A stretch of DNA of 16,945 bases from Bacteroidota bacterium (GCA_947483095.1 CANKLD010000021.1:1-16945); one strand, 5' to 3'. Shown: positions 1 to 7,773, counted from the first letter of the stretch. Numbers and translations are program-made. Notes: generated by a model from the letters alone, not told the origin.

Positions 1-1
1 A

Positions 2-811
2 AATATCAAAATTACTATTCCGCAATTAGGGGATAAAAAGCAAATTTTAGATTTGTCAATTAGAAATGCTAAGTTTTATAGAATTGAGCAACTGAAACAA
101 CTTCAAATTGTAGATCCAGAACGTCATTCCAACCGAATTATGGCGCAAATGCAAAAAGATCTACGACTTACTGAAGAACCACGCCATATTGAATGTTTTG
201 ACAATTCCAATATTCAAGGAACCAATCCGGTTTCAGCTTGCGTGGTTTTTAAAGAGGGTAAACCTAGTAAAAAAGACTACCGCCATTTTAATATTAAAAC
301 CGTGGTTGGGCCGGACGACTTTGCTTCGATGGAAGAAGTAGTTTATAGAAGATACAAAAGAATGCTTGATGAATCCCAACCGTTGCCACAATTAATAATT
401 ATAGATGGCGGAAAAGGACAATTATCATCGGCATTAAAAAGCATAGACGAATTGGGATTGAGAGGTAAAATAGCCATAATTGGAATAGCAAAAAGATTGG
501 AAGAACTTTTTTATCCTGGGGATTCTGCGCCATTATATTTAGATAAAAAGTCGGAAACTTTGAAGGTAATTCAGCAACTTAGAAATGAAGCGCATCGCTT
601 TGGAATTACTTTTCACCGTGATAAACGCAGTCAATCGGCACTTAATTCCTCCATAGAATCCATTCCAGGAATTGGAGAAAAAACCATGTTGTCCTTAATT
701 CAGCACTTTAAAAGTGTTAAAAGATTAAAATTAGCATCAGAAAAAGAAATTTCAGACGTTGTAGGTGTTTCAAAAGCCAAAAAAATTACCGACTTTTACA
801 AAACCAATTAA
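2..811 (+). CDS. uvrC: UvrABC excinuclease subunit C, C-terminal part (5' end outside window)
   Basis: This is the 3' end of uvrC, the nuclease subunit of nucleotide excision repair. UvrC is recruited by UvrB at lesions and cuts the damaged strand on both sides. The frame is open from base 2, so the apparent TTG start at 53 is internal; 269 of roughly 600 residues are visible. The segment begins in the linker with IPQLGDKK, a typical UvrC sequence. The RNase H-like endonuclease domain follows, with IECFDNSN, LIIIDGGKGQ and NEAHRF carrying acidic and His residues of the active site. The C-terminus has a helix-hairpin-helix pair (SIPGIGEKT and VVGVSKAK). The N-terminal GIY-YIG nuclease must lie upstream of the window. 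The next gene begins 9 bp after the stop, which suggests co-transcription. Confidence 0.97.
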   Translation, partial: NIKITIPQLGDKKQILDLSIRNAKFYRIEQLKQLQIVDPERHSNRIMAQMQKDLRLTEEPRHIECFDNSNIQGTNPVSACVVFKEGKPSKKDYRHFNIKTVVGPDDFASMEEVVYRRYKRMLDESQPLPQLIIIDGGKGQLSSALKSIDELGLRGKIAIIGIAKRLEELFYPGDSAPLYLDKKSETLKVIQQLRNEAHRFGITFHRDKRSQSALNSSIESIPGIGEKTMLSLIQHFKSVKRLKLASEKEISDVVGVSKAKKITDFYKTN

Positions 812-820
812 AGCCAAAAA

Positions 821-3034
821 ATGAAAACTATAGTCACCATCGTTCTCTTTATTTTTGTTTTAACTCAAAACACGTTCTCACAAGATACTATTAAATCTAG
901 ACCTAAAATAGGATTGGTTTTAAGTGGTGGTGGAGCAAAAGGGTTTGCACATATTGGGGTACTAAAAGTACTTGAAAAAGCCGGAGTAAAAATTGATTAT
1001 ATTGGCGGAACAAGTGTAGGATCAGTAATTGGGGCACTTTATGCATCGGGTTATAATGCAAAGCAATTGGATTCTATTTTTAGAGATACCGATTTCAATA
1101 ATCTTATTACAGACTATATTCCTAGATCATCAAAAAATTTTTATGAGAAAAGGAATGATGAATTGTATGCTTTTTCATTGCCGGTAAATAATTTTAAAGT
1201 TGGAATCCCACTGTCATTATCAAAAGGGATGTTCAATTTTAATTTAATAAACAGATTAACCAAACACGTTAAAGAGATTCATGACTTTAATAAATTGCCC
1301 ATTCCATTTTTGTGCATGGCAACCGATATTGAAACTGGGCAGCAAGTAGTTTTAGACAAAGGAAATCTGTCAAAGGCTTTGATAGCGAGTTCTGCATTTC
1401 CGTCGATTTTTGCTCCAGTTGAATTGGATGGAAAATTATTGGTAGATGGAGGAGTTTCCAATAATTATCCAATAGATGAAATTCGGAAATTAGGTGCTGA
1501 CATCATTATTGGGGTTGATGTTCAGGATGATATTAAGGATCGAAACAGCCTAAATGACGCCACTAAAATATTGGTTCAAGTTAACAATCTTCAAATGATT
1601 GAAAAAATGAAAGCCAATAAAGCGGCTACTGATATTTACATCAAACCAGAAGTAAATCAATATGGAATTATCTCATTTGATGCAATCGAAGACATAATTA
1701 ATCGAGGAGAAAATGCGGCAAATGAACAACTCGATAAAATAAAAAAATTAGCGAAACCACAAGAAAATCATACAAAAGAAGCCCTTAAATTTGTTAACGA
1801 TTCTCTTTTTATTAAGTACATTAACATCAATTTTTTACCAAATTATACCCGATCCTATGTGATTGGAAAGTTAGGGTTTGATGCAAATAGTAAAATTGAT
1901 TATAGAGACCTTAGAGTAGGGTTTGACAATTTAAGTGCCTCCCAAAACTTTAAATCCATAACTTATACCATAGATAAAAACGAGAATCATGAAGATTTAA
2001 ACATTAATTTAGTGGAAAGTCCGCAAATTACATTTTTAAAATTTGGATTGCATTATGACGAATTATTTAAAAGCGCATTTCTTGTGAATTTAACCCAAAA
2101 AAAATTACTTTCAAAGAATGATGTGGCGTTTATCGATATCGGTATGGGAGATAATTTCAGATACAACTTAGAATACTATATTGACAATGGGTTTTACTGG
2201 AGCTTTGGGTTAAAATCAAAATACAGTGTTTTTACAAAAAATGTATCAACCAATTTTCTTTCTAATTTTGTAACCCAACCCTTTGAAATCAATACAATTA
2301 ACATTCAATATTTGGATTTCATTAATCAGGCTTACATGCAAACTGTTTTCCTTCAAAAATTTCTATTAGGAATAGGAGTAGAAAATAAAATCATTAAAAT
2401 AACTTCTGAAACTATTTCAAGTACTGCCCCTATTATTCAAAACAACAACTATTGGAGCGTTTTCGAATCTTTAAAATACGACTCATTAGACAATAAATAT
2501 TTTCCAAAAAGAGGATGGGCATTTTCAACAAACATTAATACCTATTTAAGTTCTTCCAATTTTAAAAGTCAGGCAGAACCATTTTCAATTGTTAAAAGTG
2601 AATTTAGGGTGGTTAAAAAATTTATTAAAAAAGCGACCATTGAATTTCAAGTAGATGCAGGATTAAAATTTGGAAAAGGAAGCGGGCCAGATTTGGATTT
2701 TGCATTAGGCGGATTTGGATTTAATCCAATAAACAACATCAAATCCTTTTATGGATATGACTTTTTGAGCATTTTAGGTAATAGTTATTTCAAGACCGCA
2801 TTCTCAATTGATTATGAATTTTATAAAAAAAATCACTTGAACTTTTCAGGAAATTTTGCACAAGTAAACAATGAATTATTTCAAACTACCGATTGGGTTT
2901 CAAAACCAAAATATTCTGGCTATGCATTAGGATATGGTGTAGAAACAATGGTTGGCCCTGCGGAAATTAAATATACTTGGTCGCCAGAATTAAATAAAGG
3001 ATATACGTTAATTTCGATAGGTTTTAGTTTTTAA
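821..3034 (+). CDS. Patatin-like phospholipase fused to an outer-membrane beta-barrel (PlpD-like)
   Basis: A 737-residue exported protein. Residues 1-20 form a signal peptide ending NTFS before QD. The patatin (RssA/NTE-type) lipase domain covers about residues 30-310. It has the oxyanion loop GGGAKG at 36-41, the nucleophile elbow GTSVG with Ser65, and the second catalytic residue Asp209 in the DGG motif at 209-211. Both members of the Ser-Asp dyad are present, so it should be an active acyl hydrolase. After a lysine-rich linker, residues ~330-400 look like a POTRA domain and the rest like a 16-stranded BamA/Omp85-type barrel ending in a terminal Phe. This order matches type Vd (PlpD-like) proteins, in which the barrel anchors the lipase at the cell surface. 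The exact substrate is unknown. It starts 9 bp after uvrC and probably shares its transcript. Confidence 0.93.
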   Translation: MKTIVTIVLFIFVLTQNTFSQDTIKSRPKIGLVLSGGGAKGFAHIGVLKVLEKAGVKIDYIGGTSVGSVIGALYASGYNAKQLDSIFRDTDFNNLITDYIPRSSKNFYEKRNDELYAFSLPVNNFKVGIPLSLSKGMFNFNLINRLTKHVKEIHDFNKLPIPFLCMATDIETGQQVVLDKGNLSKALIASSAFPSIFAPVELDGKLLVDGGVSNNYPIDEIRKLGADIIIGVDVQDDIKDRNSLNDATKILVQVNNLQMIEKMKANKAATDIYIKPEVNQYGIISFDAIEDIINRGENAANEQLDKIKKLAKPQENHTKEALKFVNDSLFIKYININFLPNYTRSYVIGKLGFDANSKIDYRDLRVGFDNLSASQNFKSITYTIDKNENHEDLNINLVESPQITFLKFGLHYDELFKSAFLVNLTQKKLLSKNDVAFIDIGMGDNFRYNLEYYIDNGFYWSFGLKSKYSVFTKNVSTNFLSNFVTQPFEINTINIQYLDFINQAYMQTVFLQKFLLGIGVENKIIKITSETISSTAPIIQNNNYWSVFESLKYDSLDNKYFPKRGWAFSTNINTYLSSSNFKSQAEPFSIVKSEFRVVKKFIKKATIEFQVDAGLKFGKGSGPDLDFALGGFGFNPINNIKSFYGYDFLSILGNSYFKTAFSIDYEFYKKNHLNFSGNFAQVNNELFQTTDWVSKPKYSGYALGYGVETMVGPAEIKYTWSPELNKGYTLISIGFSF

Positions 3035-3085
3035 TATAATTTTATTCTAATAGTGTTAAATGGTATAATGTTGTAGAAAATTCTA

Positions 3086-3093
3086 TATATTTG
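3086..3093 (+). promoter_or_regulatory. Predicted -7 promoter box (TATATTTG) for the amino acid permease
   Basis: TATATTTG fits the Bacteroidota -7 consensus TAnnTTTG and lies 26 bp before the permease ATG. No TTG is found 17-23 bp upstream, so the -33 element is weak or absent. The preceding gene ends 86 bp upstream of the ATG, which is compatible with a separate promoter. Confidence 0.5.
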
Positions 3094-3119
3094 AAAATAT
3101 AAATATAAAATAGTTAAGC

Positions 3120-4610
3120 ATGTCAATTTGGAAGAAAAAATCACTTACGCTATTGTTAAGCGAAGCCTCAGAATCAGAGAAAGGATTAAAAAGAACATTA
3201 ACCGCTTGGTCGCTTATAGCACTAGGAATTGGCGCAATTATTGGCGCTGGATTATTTGTTAGAACCGCAACTGCTGCCGCTCAAAACGCGGGTCCATCAG
3301 TAACAATTGGTTTTATTGTTGCTGCAATTGGTTGCGCATTAGCAGGATTATGTTACGCCGAACTATCCTCTTCAATACCAATTTCTGGAAGTGCTTATAC
3401 CTATACTTATGCCACTATGGGCGAGCTTTTGGCTTGGATTATTGGTTGGGATTTAATCTTGGAATATGCCGTAGGCGCAGCAACAGTAGGAATTGCTTGG
3501 AGCGAATACTTGAATAATTTACTGGTCAATGTGCTTCATACGAGCCCCATTCCCTACTCATTGTCCCATTCCCCATTCCAACATTTTACAGACCCAGTAA
3601 CTGGCGTAGTTTCTAATGGATTGATAAATTTACCAGCCTTTTTTATTGTGGCTGTAATCAGTTTGTTGCTTATTAAAGGAACTCAAGAATCCGCGTTTGT
3701 CAATGGAGTTATCGTGGTTGTGAAAGTTTCAATTGTAATCATGATTATTGTTTTTGGGTGGAATTTTATAAACCCAGTAAATCACACACCATATATTCCT
3801 CAAGATTCAAGCTTTACAGATGATCAAGGAATTGCACATCATTATGGTGGAATAATGGGAATTTTAGGGGCAGCTGGAACCGTATTTTTTGCATTTATTG
3901 GTTTTGATGCTGTAAGTACTGCTGCACAAGAAACAAAAAATCCAAAGCGAGATATGCCAATTGGAATATTAGGGTCGTTAGCTGTTTGCACCGTTTTATA
4001 CATTCTTTTTGCCCACGTATTAACTGGAATTGCTACGGTTGAAGATTTTAGAACTGGTGGAAAAGAGGCTTCTGTAGCTTTTGCGATTGGAAAATATATG
4101 GTTGGTTATCAATGGTTGGCACAGTTTGTTACTGTTGCTATTTTAGCAGGATTTTCTTCTGTAATATTGGTAATGTTATTAGGTCAATCTCGAGTTTTTT
4201 ACGCTATGGGAAAAGACGGATTACTCCCGAAAGCCTTCGGAGATTTACATCCAAAATACAAAACGCCTTACAAAGCAAATCTTGCAATTTTAGTAATTGT
4301 AGGTCTATTTGCTGCGTTTATTCCAGGAGATATTGTTGGCGATATGACCAGTATTGGAACACTGTTTGCTTTCATTCTTGTTTGTATTTCTGTAATTGTA
4401 TTAAGAAAAACAGAACCAGATTTGAAACGAGAATTCAAAACCCCTTTTGTGCCTTTAGTTCCTATTCTTGGCGTAATTGTTTGCTTGGCTATGATTTACG
4501 GTTTAGGCTGGACAAATTGGTTGCGACTAGGAGTTTGGTTACTAATCGGACTTTTGATTTATTTTGTTTACAGCAAGAAAAATAGTAAATTAAACCACCC
4601 AGATAAATAA
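3120..4610 (+). CDS. APC-superfamily amino acid permease (CAT/YfnA type)
   Basis: A 496-residue inner-membrane transporter of the amino acid-polyamine-organocation superfamily, close to the cationic amino acid transporter (YfnA/CAT) group. After a short cytoplasmic N-terminus, helix 1 carries GIGAIIGAGLF at residues 36-46; the unwound Gly-rich stretch there binds the substrate's amino and carboxyl groups in this family. About 12 to 14 hydrophobic helices follow, and the last ~12 residues are a charged cytoplasmic tail. The length is normal and there is no disruption. The amino acid transported cannot be read from the sequence. The gene lies directly upstream of remnants of tyrosine-catabolic genes, so it may once have fed that pathway, but this is inference. 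A strong intrinsic terminator follows. Confidence 0.93.
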   Translation: MSIWKKKSLTLLLSEASESEKGLKRTLTAWSLIALGIGAIIGAGLFVRTATAAAQNAGPSVTIGFIVAAIGCALAGLCYAELSSSIPISGSAYTYTYATMGELLAWIIGWDLILEYAVGAATVGIAWSEYLNNLLVNVLHTSPIPYSLSHSPFQHFTDPVTGVVSNGLINLPAFFIVAVISLLLIKGTQESAFVNGVIVVVKVSIVIMIIVFGWNFINPVNHTPYIPQDSSFTDDQGIAHHYGGIMGILGAAGTVFFAFIGFDAVSTAAQETKNPKRDMPIGILGSLAVCTVLYILFAHVLTGIATVEDFRTGGKEASVAFAIGKYMVGYQWLAQFVTVAILAGFSSVILVMLLGQSRVFYAMGKDGLLPKAFGDLHPKYKTPYKANLAILVIVGLFAAFIPGDIVGDMTSIGTLFAFILVCISVIVLRKTEPDLKREFKTPFVPLVPILGVIVCLAMIYGLGWTNWLRLGVWLLIGLLIYFVYSKKNSKLNHPDK

Positions 4611-4632
4611 TTAGGATTTATAATTATCTATA

Positions 4633-4673
4633 AAAGGCATTAAAGATTTGTATCTTTAATGCCTTTCTTTTTT
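4633..4673 (+). terminator. Strong intrinsic terminator after the permease
   Basis: A perfect 15-bp stem (4633-4647 paired with 4652-4666, arm AAAGGCATTAAAGAT) closes a 4-nt TTGT loop. It is followed by CTTTTTT, 22 bp after the permease stop. Confidence 0.95.
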
Positions 4674-4867
4674 ATAAACATTTCGCAATAATTAAGGGTT
4701 AAAATTAATTTTTAGGATATTTGATAAATGAAAACAACATGGTTTAGATTATTAGATTATTTGCAGTTTCTAATTAAAACAAACCCAGAATGATTTTATC
4801 TCTTTTTAATTAAATAAAAAAGCAAAGTTTTATAAAACTTTAATTCTTAAATTTTAAACAAATAAAG
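4674..4867. other. Non-coding AT-rich stretch ahead of the hmgA relic
   Basis: No gene is visible. This is probably the former promoter region of the decayed tyrosine-catabolic operon. Its only clear structure is an 18-bp perfect palindrome, annotated separately. Confidence 0.5.
4824..4841. repeat. 18-bp perfect palindrome, possible orphan operator
   Basis: AAAGTTTTATAAAACTTT is identical to its reverse complement. It ends 26 bp before the position of the lost hmgA start codon, where an operator or promoter-overlapping site would lie. There is no T-tract directly after it, so it does not look like a terminator. The regulator is unknown. Confidence 0.45.
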
Positions 4868-4980
4868 AGGCCAATATATCATAAACTTGGAGAATTTCCC
4901 CAAAAACCTCATCCCCAATTTGAAAATCCTAAAGGGGTGTTTATTACGAACAACTTTTTGGAACAGAAGGATTTCACATG
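4868..4980 (+). pseudogene. hmgA: Homogentisate 1,2-dioxygenase, 5' fragment (decayed)
   Basis: The translation from 4871 reads PIYHKLGEFPQKPHPQFE and, after a one-base frameshift near 4934-4936, continues in the next frame as YYEQLFGTEGFH. Together these match the conserved N-terminus of homogentisate 1,2-dioxygenase (typically M-P-x-Y-H-K-L-G-x-x-P, later Y-E-E/Q-L-F-G-T-E-G-F). That iron enzyme opens the homogentisate ring in tyrosine and phenylalanine breakdown. The expected ATG has become AGG (4868-4870), so the start codon is lost. Only about 37 of ~385 codons remain. The reading frame then runs directly into the 3' end of hppD, so the rest of hmgA and most of hppD have been deleted. 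The exact junction lies around 4975-4985 and cannot be fixed from this sequence alone. Confidence 0.85.
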
Positions 4981-5205
<225 letters not shown>

Positions 5206-5284
5206 ACAAAGTGAGTTTCTTAAATTTTTCATAAAGAAATTGACTAAAAAAGGGTTATTTTTGCAAAATAAATGTTAAAGTTCA

Positions 5285-5322
5285 TTTTTTGCTAACTATA
5301 AATCAATATTTGAATATCTTTG
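5285..5322 (+). promoter_or_regulatory. Predicted promoter of the candidate small RNA
   Basis: A TTTTTTG run ending at 5291 (-33 type TTTG at 5288-5291) is separated by 23 bp from TATCTTTG at 5315-5322, an exact TAnnTTTG match. The spacing is at the upper end of the 17-23 bp reported for flavobacterial promoters. Transcription would begin about 6 nt later, at the base of hairpin 1. Confidence 0.55.
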
Positions 5323-5327
5323 TAATC

Positions 5328-5438
5328 AGAAATAAGGAGTGGTTTCCTTGTTTTTGTATAAATTTTCATAATTTATAATTTTTTGGTTGGTTAATAGCAT
5401 AAAAACTCAGTCATTATTTGATTGGGTTTTTTTGTTTT
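5328..5438 (+). ncRNA. Candidate structured small RNA (three hairpins)
   Basis: The stretch lacks a usable ORF but has dense structure just after a predicted promoter. Hairpin 1 (5328-5338 with 5345-5355) has 11 pairs, two of them G-U, around a GTGGTT loop. Hairpin 2 is a perfect 8-bp stem, TATAAATT (5357-5364) with AATTTATA (5370-5377), loop TTCAT. After a single-stranded GGTTGGTTAATAGC region comes a terminator hairpin (5401-5413 with 5419-5431) and a T-run. The transcript would be about 110 nt. It could be a free-standing regulatory RNA or a terminated leader of the DUF3108 gene. Flavobacterial families such as Flavo-1 and 6S-Flavo are worth comparing, but I cannot assign it to one. Confidence 0.55.
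5401..5438 (+). terminator. Intrinsic terminator of the candidate small RNA
   Basis: AAAAACTCAGTCA pairs with TGATTGGGTTTTT (with G-U wobbles) around a TTATT loop, and the T-run continues to 5439 with a single G. It lies upstream of a gene, not downstream of one, so it must end a transcript starting in the gap. Confidence 0.75.
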
Positions 5439-5449
5439 TATTACATTTG
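5417..5449 (+). promoter_or_regulatory. Predicted promoter of the DUF3108-M23 operon
   Basis: TTTG at 5417-5420, then 21 bp, then TACATTTG at 5442-5449 (TAnnTTTG). This would give a leader of about 35 nt before the ATG at 5490. The -33 element lies inside the small-RNA terminator hairpin. Confidence 0.6.
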
Positions 5450-5489
5450 GAATAAATATTAAATAGAAATCAAAATTAAAACCATTTCC

Positions 5490-6263
5490 ATGAAAAAAAT
5501 AATAATCTTCCTTATATTTTCCCTACTATTAAGTTTTGATACCCAAAGGGAAGATGCTTTTCAAGCCGGCGAATGGTTTAAGTTCAGAGTTCACTATGGA
5601 TTAATTAATGCGGGATACGCAACACTTGAAGTTCAAGACGGTGTAATTAATAACAAAAAAGTATACCACGTAATAGGAAAAGGATATTCCACAGGAATGT
5701 CAAGATTCTTTTTTAAAGTAGACGATCTTTATGAAAGCTACTTTGATAAAGTTACCGGAAACCCATACAGGTACATTCGCAAAATAGACGAAGGCGGTTA
5801 TACTAAAAACCAAGAAGGATTTTTCAATCAAGCTTCAGATCGTGTGTTAGTTAAAGATTACGAAAACAAGACAGAAAAAACATTTGTAACCCCAAACAAT
5901 ACTCAAGATATAGTTTCTGCTTTTTATTACTTGAGAAATTATCCAGCAATAGATAAATTAAAAGTGGGAGAATCGGTTTCCATTGATATGTTCTTTGATG
6001 AGGAAACTACAAAATTTAGGCTTAAATTTATTGGCCGAGAAGAGCTCGACACTAAATTTGGAGTAATACCAACAATGATTTTCCGACCTATAGTTCAATC
6101 GGGAAGAGTTTTTAAAGAACAGGAATCACTTACTGTTTGGATTTCTGATGATGACAATAAAATTCCTGTAAGAATTCAAGCAAAGTTAATCGTTGGATCT
6201 ATAAAAGCAGATTTAGACAGCTTTAAAGGATTGAAAAATTCCTTCACAATCAAAGTAAAATAA
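5490..6263 (+). CDS. DUF3108-family exported protein
   Basis: A 257-residue protein with an N-terminal hydrophobic signal (MKKIIIFLIFSLLLS), predicted to be periplasmic or outer-membrane associated. The mature part starts with GEWFKFRVHYGLINAGYATLEV, characteristic of DUF3108, and is rich in alternating hydrophobic residues expected of an all-beta lipocalin-like fold. The biochemical function of the family is unknown. It is complete and undisturbed. It has its own predicted promoter, and a decayed tryptophan 2,3-dioxygenase gene begins 1 bp after its stop, followed by the M23 peptidase, so DUF3108 and the peptidase are probably still one transcript. A cell-envelope role is plausible from that partnership but unproven. 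Confidence 0.88.
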   Translation: MKKIIIFLIFSLLLSFDTQREDAFQAGEWFKFRVHYGLINAGYATLEVQDGVINNKKVYHVIGKGYSTGMSRFFFKVDDLYESYFDKVTGNPYRYIRKIDEGGYTKNQEGFFNQASDRVLVKDYENKTEKTFVTPNNTQDIVSAFYYLRNYPAIDKLKVGESVSIDMFFDEETTKFRLKFIGREELDTKFGVIPTMIFRPIVQSGRVFKEQESLTVWISDDDNKIPVRIQAKLIVGSIKADLDSFKGLKNSFTIKVK

Positions 6264-6264
6264 A

Positions 6265-6539
6265 ATGGAAAACCACAATTGCCTGAAGCCGATCAAAAAA
6301 ATTCTGAATTAGTTAAAGCAATGCGTCATTACGACCAGACCGTTAATATTACTTGGGTTATGGGCCACTTAAATGCAGCTAGAAAACACATAGATTCCGG
6401 AGTAATTGGCAATGGAGAAGCAACCGGAGGAAGTTATTGGAAGAAATACATGCACCCTAAATTCCAAAGAAGAATATTTTTTCCAGAGTTATGGAGCGAA
6501 GAGGAATTGAAGAATTGGGGCGCTGAAAATGAATTTTAA
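6265..6539 (+). pseudogene. kynA: Tryptophan 2,3-dioxygenase relic, internally deleted and frameshifted
   Basis: Tryptophan 2,3-dioxygenase is the heme enzyme that opens the indole ring at the head of the kynurenine pathway. Here ATG-GAA (6265-6270) is followed by a lost A, after which the shifted frame reads KPQLPEADQKN, a family-like N-terminus. Within ~20 codons this joins the C-terminus: MRHYDQ, TVNITWVMGHLNAARKH, GEATGGSYWKKY and MHPKFQRRIFFPELW. About 90 codons remain of ~300 or more. The segment with the heme-ligand His (in WVMGHL, by analogy to the family) is kept, but the N-terminal tryptophan-binding part is gone. The remaining frame is still open from a TTG at 6279 to the TAA at 6539, so a short peptide could be made, but it cannot be a working dioxygenase. 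The downstream lipoprotein gene overlaps its last 11 bp. Confidence 0.85.
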
Positions 6540-7773
6540 AAAATACAGCTTGAAAAAAACATACCTTATAATTTTACTAATTTTTTCGCTTTTCTCTTGT
6601 AATAAATCGGAGAAGAAAAAAGCGGTTCTTAAAGAACCTATTGTAGTTGCTTTTGGATTTGTACTCAATCATTTTGATGTTGTTCAGGATACCATTCAAG
6701 ACGGAGACACCTTTGGAAGCATCCTAGAAAAACAAAATTTAGGAAACTTAAAAGTTCATGAACTAGTCGAAAAAGTAAAAGACACTTTTGACGTTCGATT
6801 AATGAGAATTGACAAGCCGTATACCATCCTTCGATCCAAAGGAAAATCCAAAAAAATCCGTGCTTTTATCTACCAGCCAGATCACTTAAGTTATTATGTG
6901 ATTGATCTAAAAGATTCCATCAAAGTATATAAACACATTGAACCTGTTACCATTCGTAGAAGAACTATTGCAGGAAAATTGGACGGATCTTTATCAGAAA
7001 CATTAGTAAAAAAAGGGGTTGAAGGAGCATTGGCCGTTTCAATTTCTAAAGTGTATGCTTGGTCGATTGACTTTTTCAAATTACAAAAAGGAGATAAATT
7101 TGCCGTAACTTTTACAGAACGCTACATAAACGATTCTATTTATGATGGTGTGGACAGCTTAAAATGTTCCTTTTTTGAATACAAAGGCAAATTAATCTAT
7201 GCATTTCCTTTTTCTCAAGAGGTCAATTCAAATAAAATAGAATTTTTTGACGAACAAGGGAAAACACTAAAGAACTTTTTCTTAAAAGCCCCTTTAAAAT
7301 TTGTAAATATAACCTCGCATTATTCCAAAAACAGATTTCATCCAGTGCAGCAAGTTTGGAAAGCACACAAAGGAACCGATTATGCAGCGCCACACGGGGC
7401 TCCAATTATGACGACTGCTTCAGGGGTAGTAGAACAAACAGGCTTTACCGCTGGCAATGGAAATTTTGTTAAAGTAAAACACAATGGCACCTATTCGACG
7501 CAATATTTACATCTATCCAAAATTATTGCGCGTCGGGGGCAAAGAGTAAACCAAGGAGATATTATAGGGAAAGTGGGGAGCACCGGACTCGCAACAGGAC
7601 CACACGTGTGTTATCGATTTTGGAAAAACGGAGTTCAAGTGGATGCTTTAAAATTGAACCTTCCAAATTCTGAACCCATGGGCGGGAAAAATTTACCGCG
7701 ATTTATAGAACAAATGACTCCCTTAAAAAAAGAATTGGATAGAGCTGCCGCTATTGAATTTAAGAGAAAATAG
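6529..7773 (+). CDS. M23-family metallopeptidase lipoprotein (murein endopeptidase type)
   Basis: A 414-residue envelope protein. The N-terminus is a lipoprotein signal with lipobox LFSC at residues ~21-24, so the mature protein should be lipid-anchored. Residues ~55-250 resemble the LysM/OapA-like and accessory domains of MepM/YebA-type endopeptidases (DTIQDGDTFGSILEKQ). The C-terminal LytM/M23 domain carries HKGTD (His280, Asp284), His328 in YLHLS, and PHVCYRF (His359, Cys361). In LytM the matching residues are the zinc ligands His/Asp, the catalytic His, and an HxH pair. Here the second His of HxH, normally a zinc ligand, is Cys361. Cys can bind zinc, and I recall the same pattern in other Bacteroidota proteins, so activity is likely. 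It should cleave peptidoglycan cross-bridges. Its start lies inside the end of the tryptophan dioxygenase relic. Confidence 0.9.
   Translation: MNFKKYSLKKTYLIILLIFSLFSCNKSEKKKAVLKEPIVVAFGFVLNHFDVVQDTIQDGDTFGSILEKQNLGNLKVHELVEKVKDTFDVRLMRIDKPYTILRSKGKSKKIRAFIYQPDHLSYYVIDLKDSIKVYKHIEPVTIRRRTIAGKLDGSLSETLVKKGVEGALAVSISKVYAWSIDFFKLQKGDKFAVTFTERYINDSIYDGVDSLKCSFFEYKGKLIYAFPFSQEVNSNKIEFFDEQGKTLKNFFLKAPLKFVNITSHYSKNRFHPVQQVWKAHKGTDYAAPHGAPIMTTASGVVEQTGFTAGNGNFVKVKHNGTYSTQYLHLSKIIARRGQRVNQGDIIGKVGSTGLATGPHVCYRFWKNGVQVDALKLNLPNSEPMGGKNLPRFIEQMTPLKKELDRAAAIEFKRK

Noticed and set aside
3540..3585. CCCATTCC-rich direct repeats in the permease
   Set aside because: They encode a normal-looking extracellular loop (PIPYSLSHSPFQHF) and are better explained by the protein sequence.
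4112..4585. A 157-codon open frame overlapping the permease in another frame
   Set aside because: It lies wholly within the clearly coding permease and its translation shows only odd composition, with many Cys and Arg and no family features.
6279..6539. A genuine 86-residue small protein starting at TTG
   Set aside because: The sequence matches both ends of tryptophan 2,3-dioxygenase with the middle missing and an upstream frameshift, so a relic is the better reading.
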